A stretch of 64,000 nt of DNA, taken from positions 620,001 to 684,000 of the forward strand of contig CAWGXG010000005.1 in NCBI GenBank assembly GCA_963826505.1, written 5' to 3'. How positions within the stretch are numbered: position 1 is the first letter of the stretch; every line of letters begins with the position of its first letter. This document shows, in pieces, positions 35,022 through 43,849 of the stretch. The position numbers and the translations under genes are program-made. Under the pieces are notes generated by a model. It worked only from the letters and a program-made list of their open reading frames with translations. It was not told where the DNA came from and made no database searches. The stretch comes from CAWGXG01 sp963826505 (GTDB lineage Bacteria > Chloroflexota > Anaerolineae > Aggregatilineales > Aggregatilineaceae).

Positions 35022-36527
35022 ATGAAAGAACTTGAAGGTTTTGCACAGTTTGTTGCGGAAATAATGCAAGAGTGGCAGGTTCCAGGTATCGGCGTCGGCA
35101 TTGTCAAAGATGACGCGCTGGTGTATGCCGAAGGATTTGGTTACCGCGATGTCGAAAACCAACTGCCGGTGACACCCGAAACCCTGTTCGCCATCGGATC
35201 GTCCACCAAGGCATTCACGGCGACCAGCGCCGGGATCATGGTCGATGACGGCAAGCTCGACTGGACCACGCCCATTCGCAAGTGGATGCCGACCTTCGAA
35301 ATGAAAGATCGCTTCGCCACCGAGCGCATGAATCTGGCCGATCTGCTCTGCCATCGTTCCGGGCTGCCGCGTCACGACTTGATGTGGTACAACAACAACA
35401 CAGCCAGCCGCGAGCAGATCATCGATCGCCTCAAATACCTCGAACCCACCAAAGATTTCCGCACGTTCATGCAGTATCAAAACCTGATGTACATGACCGC
35501 CGGATATCTGGCGGGCCTCGCCAACGGCACGACGTGGGAAGCGCTCGTACAGGAGCGCATCTTCAAGCCACTGGAAATGACCCACAGCAACTTCTCGGTG
35601 GACCTCATGCAGCAAAGCGATAACTATTCCCTGCCCTACGGGATACCGGACTTCAAAGCCAACGTACGCGAGCAGGTGCCGTTCTGCAACATCGACACCG
35701 TTGGGCCAGCCGGATCGATTAATTCCAACGTGGTCGACATGGCGAACTGGCTGATCATGAATCTGAACGGCGGCAAATTCCACGATCAACAGGTCATCAG
35801 CGAGGCTTCTCTGCTGGAGAATCACTCCGCGCAGATGCCGATTATCCCCGCCGCGACGATGATTCCCCCGTTGGAGACGCATCCTGAAACCGGTCAGGCT
35901 AGCTACGGGTTCGGCTGGTTCATCAACCAGTACCGCGGCCAGCGCTGGGTGCACCATGGCGGCTCCATCGATGGGTTTGACACCCTGGTATCGATGCTGC
36001 CGAAAAAGAAAATTGGGATCGTGGTGTTTTCCAACCTCGGTGGGCGTATGGCGTCGAACATCATCGTCGCCAATATTCAGGATCGCCTGCTGGGCCTGGA
36101 GCCGCTGGACTGGAACACGGTCTGGCGCGAATTCTTCGACCAGATCATCGGGGGAGTGGACCAGGCCAACGCCAAGCTGGAAGAGTCACGGGTTCCCGAC
36201 ACCCAGCCTTCACACCCACTGGGAGACTACGCCGGGGAATACGAACATCCCGCCTATGGCACATTGACAATCGACTACAGCGACGAGGGGCTTGTGGCGA
36301 GTTACAACCAGCAAGCGATGCCCTTGCAGCATCACCACTACGACATGTTCCTCGCCAAGCCGAAGCTCTTGCCCGTCTTCCTGCCAGCGACCTTCACGCT
36401 GAGCATGGACGGTTCGGTCAGCGCGGTTGCCATTCCGCTCGAATCCTCCGTCGCTCCGATCGAATTCGTGCGCAAACCGTCACCCGCGCCAGAACCTGAA
36501 GCAGACAGCGCAGCCGAGGCCGAATAG
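35022..36527 (+). CDS. S12-type serine hydrolase (class C beta-lactamase/D-aminopeptidase-like)
   Basis: A 501-residue penicillin-recognising-fold enzyme. The active-site tetrad S60-x-x-K63 lies in IGSSTKAF, the Tyr-x-Asn element is Y152-Q-N154, and the third motif is HHGGSIDGF near residue 312. A C-terminal lipocalin-like extension of about 120 residues follows. There is no signal peptide, so it acts in the cytoplasm, unlike secreted beta-lactamases. This suggests hydrolysis of an imported substrate such as a D-amino-acid peptide, amide or ester. The operon context with a GNAT and an NSAR-like enzyme supports D-aminopeptidase-type activity, by inference. Confidence 0.88.
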   Translation: MKELEGFAQFVAEIMQEWQVPGIGVGIVKDDALVYAEGFGYRDVENQLPVTPETLFAIGSSTKAFTATSAGIMVDDGKLDWTTPIRKWMPTFEMKDRFATERMNLADLLCHRSGLPRHDLMWYNNNTASREQIIDRLKYLEPTKDFRTFMQYQNLMYMTAGYLAGLANGTTWEALVQERIFKPLEMTHSNFSVDLMQQSDNYSLPYGIPDFKANVREQVPFCNIDTVGPAGSINSNVVDMANWLIMNLNGGKFHDQQVISEASLLENHSAQMPIIPAATMIPPLETHPETGQASYGFGWFINQYRGQRWVHHGGSIDGFDTLVSMLPKKKIGIVVFSNLGGRMASNIIVANIQDRLLGLEPLDWNTVWREFFDQIIGGVDQANAKLEESRVPDTQPSHPLGDYAGEYEHPAYGTLTIDYSDEGLVASYNQQAMPLQHHHYDMFLAKPKLLPVFLPATFTLSMDGSVSAVAIPLESSVAPIEFVRKPSPAPEPEADSAAEAE

Positions 36528-36532
36528 CGATC

Positions 36533-37357
36533 ATGGAAAACCTCGTCCTCCGCGAAATCACAACCATGCCGGAGTTCAACACTTTGTTGGAACTCCAACA
36601 AACCATCTGGGGGATGTCGCCCGGCGAGGCCGCCTCCCCGCATACGATGAAAGCCGTCATTCACAACGGCGGAGTCGTCATCGGGGCAGAACTTGACGGG
36701 CGGCTGGTCGGATTCTGCTTTGGGTTTGTCGGCTGGCGGGCGGAGGGCAATTTGCTCTGGTCGCATATGGCCGGGGTGCTGCCAGAATTGCGCGGGCAGG
36801 GGATCGGCTTTCATCTCAAACACGCTCAGCGGCGCTGGGCGCTCGATCACGGCTACACCGTCATGAGTTGGACCTTCGACCCCATGCAGCGCGGCAACGC
36901 CAACTTCAATTTCCGGCTCCTGGGGGCGGTCGCGAACATCTACCTCGTCGATCACTACGGCGAGATGACCGACGCGATCAACGCCGGGCTGGCCAGCGAT
37001 CGTCTAGAAGTCCGCTGGGAGCTCGATTCTCAGCGCGCGATCGCCTCAGCCGAAAATCGTCCCCTGGAACGATCGCCACAGTCCTTTGAAGAAGCGGCGT
37101 TTGTCTTGCGCGCCGGCGATAATGACGCGCTGATCCGTTCCGTAGAGACAGCGTTTGAGCATCCCGCCTGTTTCGTCGAAATACCTTACCGGGTCAACGT
37201 CCTGAAACACACCGATCTGGAACACGCCCAACGCTGGCAAATCGATCTGCGCTGGGCGTTACAGGAAGCGTTCCGGCGGGGATACGTCATTGTCGACTTT
37301 GTGAGCCAGAACGAACGGGGCTGGTACGTCTTAGAACGCCACCAGCCGCAAGAATAG
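36533..37357 (+). CDS. GNAT-superfamily N-acyltransferase (COG3375-like)
   Basis: A 274-residue acyl-CoA-dependent acyltransferase. The GNAT core is visible as EGNLLWSHMAGVLPELRGQGIGFHLKHAQRRWA, with the R/Q-x-x-G-x-G/A acetyl-CoA loop at about residue 93, followed by SWTFDPMQRGNANFNFRLLGA. This long variant with the DPMQ block matches the group whose genes often sit beside N-succinylamino acid racemases. It starts five bases after the serine hydrolase stop and ends nine bases before the racemase-like gene. The likely role is N-succinylation or N-acetylation of an amino acid. Confidence 0.85.
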   Translation: MENLVLREITTMPEFNTLLELQQTIWGMSPGEAASPHTMKAVIHNGGVVIGAELDGRLVGFCFGFVGWRAEGNLLWSHMAGVLPELRGQGIGFHLKHAQRRWALDHGYTVMSWTFDPMQRGNANFNFRLLGAVANIYLVDHYGEMTDAINAGLASDRLEVRWELDSQRAIASAENRPLERSPQSFEEAAFVLRAGDNDALIRSVETAFEHPACFVEIPYRVNVLKHTDLEHAQRWQIDLRWALQEAFRRGYVIVDFVSQNERGWYVLERHQPQE

Positions 37358-37366
37358 GAATGACGC

Positions 37367-38519
37367 TTGAAATCAATCACGATTAAAAACATTCGTTTGC
37401 ATGTGGTTTCTCTGCCCTATGTAGAACCACTCAGGACGAGCTTCGGCGTGGAACCAGCCAAATCCGCCGTCCTGGTGGAAGTCGAAACTACCAACGGCAT
37501 CACCGGCTGGGGGGAAGGCGCGACCGAAGTGCGCCCCGGGTATGGCTACGAAACCATCGGTACCGGCCTGCATATCACCCGCGAGTTCCTGATCCCTTGC
37601 CTGGCCGGTCAAACCATCGACCAGGGCGACCGATGTGCCGGGCCTGTTGCACTCCGTGCGCGGCAATAACTTCTCCAAGGCGGGGGTTGAAGCGGCTGTC
37701 TGGGATGCCCTGGCCCAGGCCAACGACATGCGCCTGGCCGACTATTTTGCCAGCTTCCTGCCGGAAGGTCACCAGTCACGCAACCGGGCGACGGTGGGCG
37801 TGAGTATCGGCATCCAGCCGTCAGTGCAGGACACGATCGCCCTTATCAAGAAACGGCTCGATCAGGGCTACCGGCGCATCAAGCTCAAGATCAAACAGGG
37901 CTGGGATGTCGAGTTAGCGCGCGGTGTACGCGCCGCCTTTCCGGATATCGCGCTGATGCTGGACGCCAACAGCGATTACACGCTGGCCGATGCCGATCAC
38001 CTGGCGCAGCTCGACGCGTTCGACCTGCTGATGCTGGAGCAGCCGCTGGCTTATTACGATATCTACGAGCACGGCCAGTTGCAGAAGCGCCTCAAGACCC
38101 GCATTTGCCTGGACGAAAGCGTGAAGTCGGCCAACGATCTGCTGCTGGCCATCCAGGTTGACGCGACCCGCATTCTCAACCTCAAACCAGCGCGCGTCAG
38201 CGGCTATTCCGAGAGCCTCAAGATTTACCAGGTGTGCGTCGAGAACAACCTGCCCCTGTGGATCGGCGGCATGCTCGAAACGGGCGTAGGCCGCGCGGCC
38301 AATCTGGCCTTCGCGTCGCTGCCCGGCGTGACGCTGCCGTCCGACATTTCCGCTACCGATCGCTACTTCAACCCCGACCTCACCGAGCCCGCCTTTGGAC
38401 TGGGTCCCGACAGCACGCTGGCCGTGCCGGATGGCTATGGGATCGGCGTGCAAGTTCAACGCGACCGTCTGGAAGAAGCGGCGGCGCGCTGGCGCGAGAA
38501 TTACCCTTACCAACAATAG
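37367..38519 (+). CDS. Enolase-superfamily N-succinylamino acid racemase / o-succinylbenzoate synthase-like protein, one frameshift
   Basis: About 383 residues, muconate-lactonising subgroup. The N-terminal capping domain reads in the first frame to about 37625 (TSFGVEPAKSAVLVEVET, GWGEGATE). After an indel near 37630 the barrel continues: K-x-K in RIKLKIKQGWD, metal ligands in MLDANSDY, MLEQPL and CLDESVKS, the second catalytic lysine in ILNLKPARVSG, and the typical GGMLETGVGRAANL. All acid-base and metal residues of NSAR/OSBS enzymes are present. The start is the TTG at 37367, with AGGAA upstream. No other menaquinone gene is near, so racemisation of N-acylamino acids is the preferred role. 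Confidence 0.82.
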
Positions 38520-38527
38520 GAGACATC

Positions 38528-39883
38528 ATGAGCCAGGAAAAATTCGATAAGATTATCCAGGCTGTTAGGGAAGCAATGGAAGAAAACCACGTGCCCGGTG
38601 TGGCGGTGGGCGTTGCCTTTGGCGATGAAACCTACACCGCCGGTTTGGGCGTGACCAACGTCGACAACCCGCTCGAAGTCACCGGCGAGACCCTCTTCCA
38701 GATCGGATCGATCAGCAAGACTTTCACCGCCACCGCCGTGATGCGCCTGGTGGATATGGGCAAGCTGGACCTCAACGCGCCCATTCGCCACTACCTGCCC
38801 GATTTCAAAGTGGCTGACGAATCCGTCTCCGCGAAGGCCACCGTGCGCCATCTTGTGACTTACAGCGGAGGATGGGAAGGCGACGTCTTCACCGACACCG
38901 GCACCAACGACGACGCGCTGCGCGTTTACGTCGAGAAGCTGGCCGATGTAGTGCAGTTGGCGCCGCCTGACACACTCTTTTCGTACAACAACGCGGCCTT
39001 CAGCGTCGCCGGGCTGCTGGTCGAAACCGTCACCGGCAAGAGTTATGAAGCGGCCATCAAGGAACTGATCTTCGAGCCGCTGGGTATGACTCGCTCCTTT
39101 TTCTTTGCGCGCGATCTGCTGACCTTCCGCTTCGCGTCAGGGCATGTCGTCATTGACGACGTCCCAAAGGTCCAGCGCCCCTGGGAGCTGCCGCGCGCCG
39201 TCAATCCCGCCGGGGGCATCACCTGCCACCCCAAAGACCTGCTGCGCTACGCCCGCTTCCATATGGGCGACGGCACCACGGAAGACGGCACGCGCCTGCT
39301 GAGCCCGGAATCGATGCAGCTCATGCAAACGCCCCAGTTCCGCATCAACGATCATGACGGCGATGTCGGGTTGGCGTGGTGGATCAAGACCACCAACGGC
39401 ATCAAGTTCATCGAGCATGGCGGGTCGACTCTGGGCCAGAACGCCGAGTTGGTGATCGCGCCTGAAAAGCGCTTCGCGCTGGTGATTTTCACGAACGGCG
39501 ATCACGGCGGACTCCCGATTCACGCCGGTTTCGAGACAGCGCTCAAGGAATTCCTCGACACCGAAGAACCCGCTCCTGTGGCGCTCGACACGACCCCTGA
39601 GCAGTTGCAGCAGTACGTGGGGAAGTACGTTCGCCCGGCCATGGACTTTGTAGTCACGCTGGAGGACGGGAGTTTGTTCGTGCAGATTATTCCCAATGTC
39701 GACCTTGAGACAGAGGAAAAACCGCCGAATCCGCCGCCGTTCAAAATGGCGCTGTGCGGGGAAGATCAGGTGTTTATCACTGAAGGTATGTATAAAGACC
39801 TGCGCGCGGAATTTCTGCGCAAAGAGGACGGCAGTATCGGCTGGCTGCGCTTGGGCGCACGTATCAACGGTCGCGTGGAATAA
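38528..39883 (+). CDS. S12-type serine hydrolase, second copy
   Basis: A 451-residue relative of the enzyme at 35022: S61-x-x-K64 in GSISKTF, Y153-N-N155 in FSYNNAAF and the EHGGSTLG motif near residue 300, with a C-terminal beta-rich domain. The ATG at 38528 has TAGGAG seven bases upstream; the open frame extends back to 38234, but that part only mirrors the racemase gene. It lacks a signal peptide. Two paralogous cytoplasmic serine hydrolases flanking the GNAT and racemase genes suggest cleavage of two related peptide or amide substrates. Confidence 0.88.
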   Translation: MSQEKFDKIIQAVREAMEENHVPGVAVGVAFGDETYTAGLGVTNVDNPLEVTGETLFQIGSISKTFTATAVMRLVDMGKLDLNAPIRHYLPDFKVADESVSAKATVRHLVTYSGGWEGDVFTDTGTNDDALRVYVEKLADVVQLAPPDTLFSYNNAAFSVAGLLVETVTGKSYEAAIKELIFEPLGMTRSFFFARDLLTFRFASGHVVIDDVPKVQRPWELPRAVNPAGGITCHPKDLLRYARFHMGDGTTEDGTRLLSPESMQLMQTPQFRINDHDGDVGLAWWIKTTNGIKFIEHGGSTLGQNAELVIAPEKRFALVIFTNGDHGGLPIHAGFETALKEFLDTEEPAPVALDTTPEQLQQYVGKYVRPAMDFVVTLEDGSLFVQIIPNVDLETEEKPPNPPPFKMALCGEDQVFITEGMYKDLRAEFLRKEDGSIGWLRLGARINGRVE

Positions 39884-39936
39884 TCCGTCCTTGGGCTGTG
39901 AAAGTGTGAATCAGTCCGTGTAGGCTCAAACAGCGA

Positions 39937-39973
39937 CAGGCCGGGGAAATATCAGTACGATCTCCCCGGCCTG
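39937..39973. terminator. Terminator hairpin between convergent operons
   Basis: CAGGCCGGGGA pairs perfectly with TCCCCGGCCTG across a 15-base loop. It lies between the second serine hydrolase (+) and the first GH88/105 gene (-), where a bidirectional terminator is expected. Confidence 0.6.
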
Positions 39974-40001
39974 CGCCTTACTTTGGGTTCCCACACGGCG
40001 A

Positions 40002-41132
40002 CTAGAGCGGCCTGACGGCCCGCTCTGCCCGGTCAAGTTCTATGCCAGCCAGTATAAACGGTCCAACACCCTTGAAATCATTCGACACGACGTCTTCGCC
40101 GATATAGTATTCGAACGTGCCCGATCGGTAGGGATTCTCCCCACCCAGACCCGCCACGTAGCATATCCAGTTGAGATTGAGCAGCCCGGAATCGTCCGTC
40201 TCGACGAAATGTTCCAGGATGCCGCCGTATGCTTGCCGGGCGATGTCCGCGTAACGCGCCTCCACGTAGCCAAGCCGGGCGGCCTTGCTCATGGCATAGA
40301 CGACCATGCACGACACGGAGGCTTCCAGGTAATTGCCCGCGCGCGGCCCCTGATCCAATACCTGATACCAGACGCCAGCTTCGGGATCGCGCACCGCCGC
40401 CAGCGCCGCCAGCGTCGTAACTAATATGCGAATGATATCGCCGCGCTGCGGGTGATCGAGCGGTAAGTGATCGAGCGCATCCACCAGCGCCATGACGTAC
40501 CAGCCCACCGCACGACCCCAGAAATGAGGCGAATGGCCGGTTTGCGGGTCGGCCCAGGGCTGCTCGCTGCTATTTTCGGTCCAGCCATGATATAACAACC
40601 CGGTCAGCGGGTCGCGCGTGTGGCTTTCGATCAGTATGATCTGGTGCGCGCCGTCGTCGAAGGTAGCCGGTTCCTCAAAGGTCGCCGCATACTCCATCAA
40701 GAAGGGTGTGGCCATGTAGATGCCATCCAGCCACATCTGGCGGGGGTAGATTTTCTTGTGCCAAAAGCCGCCGTCACGGGTGCGGGGATGCTGGCGCATC
40801 TGCTCTCGCAGCGTGTGGGCCGCCTGCCGGTAGCGCTCGTCGCCCGTGATCGCGTACAGCGGAAAGAGCAGCTTGCCCGCGTTGATGTTGTCAATGTTGA
40901 AATCGTCCATGCTGTACGCGTTGATGCTGCCGTCCGGATTGACGAAGCGATCGACGTTGGTCTTCACATAGTCGAAATAGACGGGGTTACCCGTCTCGCG
41001 CCAAACCTCAAGCATGGCTTTGAGCACCAGACCCCATTCGTACGCCCACTTCGCTCCGACCACCGTATGGCGCGCCATCACCGAATTGGCCATGCGGACG
41101 GACCAGGGTGTTCCCTGTAATTCGTTGTTCAT
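40002..41132 (-). CDS. GH88/GH105-type unsaturated glucuronyl/rhamnogalacturonyl hydrolase
   Basis: A 376-residue (alpha/alpha)6-barrel hydrolase without signal peptide, so cytoplasmic. The catalytic aspartate is in QMWLDGIYMATPF, with NIDNINAGKLLFPLY before it and HFWGRAVGWYVMALVD after it, the classic YteR/YesR blocks. Such enzymes hydrate the double bond of unsaturated galacturonyl-rhamnose made by pectin lyases, releasing 5-keto-4-deoxyuronate. The ATG at 41132 follows AGGGAAG; the open frame to 41168 has no such site. It is the last gene of the minus-strand operon. Confidence 0.88.
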   Translation of the reverse strand: MNNELQGTPWSVRMANSVMARHTVVGAKWAYEWGLVLKAMLEVWRETGNPVYFDYVKTNVDRFVNPDGSINAYSMDDFNIDNINAGKLLFPLYAITGDERYRQAAHTLREQMRQHPRTRDGGFWHKKIYPRQMWLDGIYMATPFLMEYAATFEEPATFDDGAHQIILIESHTRDPLTGLLYHGWTENSSEQPWADPQTGHSPHFWGRAVGWYVMALVDALDHLPLDHPQRGDIIRILVTTLAALAAVRDPEAGVWYQVLDQGPRAGNYLEASVSCMVVYAMSKAARLGYVEARYADIARQAYGGILEHFVETDDSGLLNLNWICYVAGLGGENPYRSGTFEYYIGEDVVSNDFKGVGPFILAGIELDRAERAVRPL

Positions 41133-41207
41133 GTGCAACAACTTCCCTCTCGCAGACTTCGCGGGCACCCGCTTCCGCCGTGTAATCTCGATCGACGGTC
41201 ACGCCGA

Positions 41208-42249
41208 TCAGAGTGTAGTGCTGTACTCCGCCAGCAGCAGGATCGCCAACGCCTGCCCATACAGCCGCGGCTCAATCGGAATCCGGTTGTAATCCTCGTA
41301 GGCGATGAACCCGGCCGTTCCGCTGGATACATTGTCCACGATGCCATCCTCTTTGATGTTAGGCAACAGGGCCTGGACCGCCCGCTCGCCGGTGATCTTG
41401 AACGAAGGATCGAGCAGACCCAGCCGGACACCCTTGAGCGCGGCATAGCCTAACGCAGCGAGTCGCCGACATCTCCAGGTAGGTCGTGGGATCATCGAGA
41501 ACAGTATGGAACGCCCCGTCCGGTTCCTGCAAGGCTTGGACCGTGGTCATCTGCCGTTGAAACGACAACACCATCTCCGGCACATCGGCACCCATCGCGT
41601 CGAAAACGTCGACGGCGCTGGCGGCCATCCACCCGTTACCCCGCCCCCAGAAGACTCCCGCCCGATGCGTGTTCGCGGTCAGATCATACAGGTGGCGAAA
41701 GAGCCCGGTCGTGTTGTCCTGGAGACATTTCTGGTGCGCCCCAAACTGGAGAATCACCTCGTCGCGGCAGTCCGCGCGCTTGAACAAACGGTAGCTGTCG
41801 GCCAGGACAATCCCGGTCATGAACAGCGTGTCGATCCATACCTGTTCCACGAGATGCGCGTTGACTTCGGTCCAACTGTGCTCGAAGCAGTCGTTCTGAC
41901 ATTTGGACGCGCTGCGCAGCAGCCAGCGCAGAAAATAACGCATCTCTTCGCGGTAGCGTGGCTCGTCCAGGTGCTCGTACAGTTTGAGCACCGTCTCAAA
42001 AACGATCGCGCCGTTGACCGAATAGGAAACATTGTCAACATCGAGCAGCCGGTCCACATAGTACTTGCAGTAGTCCAGGTATTGCCCGTCGCCCAGCACC
42101 TCGTACGCCCGCATCAAGCCATACAACCCCACGCCCGGCTGCCAGTCCCAACGGTGGATCTCAGGCTCAAAGTTTTCGTATTCGTCACGCATCAGCGTGA
42201 TGGTAGCCGCAGCCACACAAGCGATTTGGTCTTGGACGTATGCCTTCAT
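41208..42249 (-). CDS. GH105-type rhamnogalacturonyl hydrolase, second paralogue, one frameshift
   Basis: About 346 residues. Diagnostic blocks are HRWDWQPGVGLYGLMRAYE, QVWIDTLFMTGI with the catalytic aspartate, VFWGRGNGWMAASAVD and QEPDGAFHTVLDD. This copy fits GH105 better than its neighbour. The frame breaks near 41463, and the expected C-terminus (AALGYAALKGVRLGLLD to ILLLAEYSTTL) continues in another frame to 41208. The start at 42249 is chosen by homology. With two paralogues the operon can probably process two linkage types of unsaturated oligogalacturonides. Confidence 0.82.
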
Positions 42250-42259
42250 GCCGGTGATC

Positions 42260-42895
42260 TCAATCCTCCCTGAAGGGTGAAGGGGTATCGAACAATTCGT
42301 GCGTATGCTGTTGGAACACGTGCTGAGCGCCCCAACTGGCCAGCAGGGCACAGCTCGAAAAAGGCACCATCACGGCAAAAAAACCTGGCAGCACCGGGGT
42401 CAGCAGCAGCGGCGCGACGGCCAACAGCCCGGTCACGAGTGACCACCCCAGGTGCATGAACACCAATCTCAGCGCGATGCGAATCAGCACGCGCACAGGC
42501 CAATCAACCAGAACCAACAAGGGCCACAGGTACACATTCACCATGACCGCGACGGCGGCCACAAACAGCGTGATGCTGCGGGAACAGAGGGCCGGAGCCG
42601 TATTGGCGTTGTTCAAGACGATCAGGTTCAGGGCAACCACCCCCGCTATCGCCACATCCAGCAGCGCCACGAGAGTGCTTTTTCGCCAGTAGTGGCGCAT
42701 GCCCCTGAAGAACGCTCCGAACGGTTCAGACGGCTTGCCCTGCGTCCAGGGGACGAGCGTTGCGAACAAGCCAGCGGTCGCGGCGGGCAGCGTGATCAGC
42801 GGGATGGCAAAGACGACCCACAGCATGTTCACCAGTATAAAGGTCGTGATCTTGTCGATTAGCTCGGAGCGACGAGCGTGCACATCTTGAGACAA
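42260..42895 (-). CDS. DUF624 (YesL-like) membrane protein
   Basis: A 211-residue protein with about five hydrophobic segments. It has the DUF624 opening block (KITTFILVNMLWVVFAIPLITLPAATAGLFA) and a short TQGKPSEPFGAFFRGMRHYW loop. YesL-type proteins are encoded with rhamnogalacturonan importers and hydrolases in Bacillus, and their exact role is unknown. The same gene neighbourhood here supports substrate assignment of the operon. The start is a TTG at 42895 by frame limits, so it is less certain. It lies 11 bp before the GH105 gene. Confidence 0.8.
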   Translation of the reverse strand: MSQDVHARRSELIDKITTFILVNMLWVVFAIPLITLPAATAGLFATLVPWTQGKPSEPFGAFFRGMRHYWRKSTLVALLDVAIAGVVALNLIVLNNANTAPALCSRSITLFVAAVAVMVNVYLWPLLVLVDWPVRVLIRIALRLVFMHLGWSLVTGLLAVAPLLLTPVLPGFFAVMVPFSSCALLASWGAQHVFQQHTHELFDTPSPFRED

Positions 42896-42955
42896 CCGCG
42901 TTCCAATCTTGAACCCTACGGGCCAGCCCGGGTCGTGTCCACAACGGGCACGTTT

Positions 42956-43849
42956 TTATCCTTTTAAGCCGGTCGTCGCAATACCTTCCACCAGATATCG
43001 CTGGAAGAAGATGAAAATGATGAACACCGGCAGCAGCGACAGCGTCGACATCGCAAAGATCGCGCCCCAATCGGTGGCGCTGGCCGGGTCGGAAAATGAC
43101 CGCAGCGCAACCGACACGGTGTGAAGTTCGGGCCGGGTCAGGTAAATGAATGGCGTCATGAAATCATCCCATGTCCAGTAAAACGAGAAGATGGACGCGG
43201 TGATGATGGCCGGTTTGAGCTGGGGCAGAATAATCCGGAAGAAGATGCCGCCCTTCGAGCAGCCGTCAATCAGGGCCGCTTCATCCAGCTCGGACGGGAT
43301 GCCGCGAATGAACTGGATAATCATAAAAATGAAAAACGGGGCACCACCCAGCCGTGGCAGCAGCAGCGGGTAGAACGTGTTGATCCAGCCCAGCTTGTCA
43401 AAAATGATGTATTGCGGAATCATGCGCACCTGGTCCGGCAGCATCAAGGTAGCCAACATGAGCATGAACCAGATTCGTTTCCCGACAAAGTCCACGCGGG
43501 CAAACCCATAGGCGACGACCGCCGAAGCAGCGACCTGAAACAGCGTGCCAAAGCCGGCATAGATAAAGGAATTCTTATAATAGGTGGTGAAGGTAATCCC
43601 CCCGATGCCGCGCCAGCCGTTCGTATAGTTTTCGAGGCGCAGCGCCTGGGGCATCAGAGTGGAGACATGTGTCCAGATTTCGGACGTTTCCTTAAACGAG
43701 GCCGCGACCATCCACAAGATCGGATAGATCATGCCCAGGCCGATCAACCCGACGAAGACATGGTACAGCAGCGAATTTATGAAATCCTTCTGACGCTTGC
43801 TCAGTTCAAAGGGGACAGTTGTTTTTTCTGCGCTCGTTGGGCTGCTCAT
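42956..43849 (-). CDS. CUT1 carbohydrate ABC importer permease (MalG/YesQ type)
   Basis: A 297-residue membrane subunit with six helices. The MalG-type pattern is visible: GMIYPILWMVAASFK at the first helix, SFIYAGFGTLFQVAASAVVAYGFAR, and the ATPase-coupling EAA loop SELDEAALIDGCSKGGIFFRIILPQLKP. It ends RYLVEGIATTGLKG, the usual CUT1 terminus. Its start overlaps the stop of the partner permease by four bases. It serves uptake of oligosaccharides for the two GH105 enzymes downstream. Confidence 0.93.
   Translation of the reverse strand: MSSPTSAEKTTVPFELSKRQKDFINSLLYHVFVGLIGLGMIYPILWMVAASFKETSEIWTHVSTLMPQALRLENYTNGWRGIGGITFTTYYKNSFIYAGFGTLFQVAASAVVAYGFARVDFVGKRIWFMLMLATLMLPDQVRMIPQYIIFDKLGWINTFYPLLLPRLGGAPFFIFMIIQFIRGIPSELDEAALIDGCSKGGIFFRIILPQLKPAIITASIFSFYWTWDDFMTPFIYLTRPELHTVSVALRSFSDPASATDWGAIFAMSTLSLLPVFIIFIFFQRYLVEGIATTGLKG

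Noticed and set aside
37367..38519. Menaquinone-pathway MenC
   Set aside because: Catalytic residues cannot separate OSBS from NSAR, but no other men gene is present while a GNAT and peptide genes are, so the menaquinone role is not favoured.
38234..38527. N-terminal extension of the second serine hydrolase
   Set aside because: The extra codons only overlap the racemase gene in another frame; the ATG at 38528 has a strong ribosome site.
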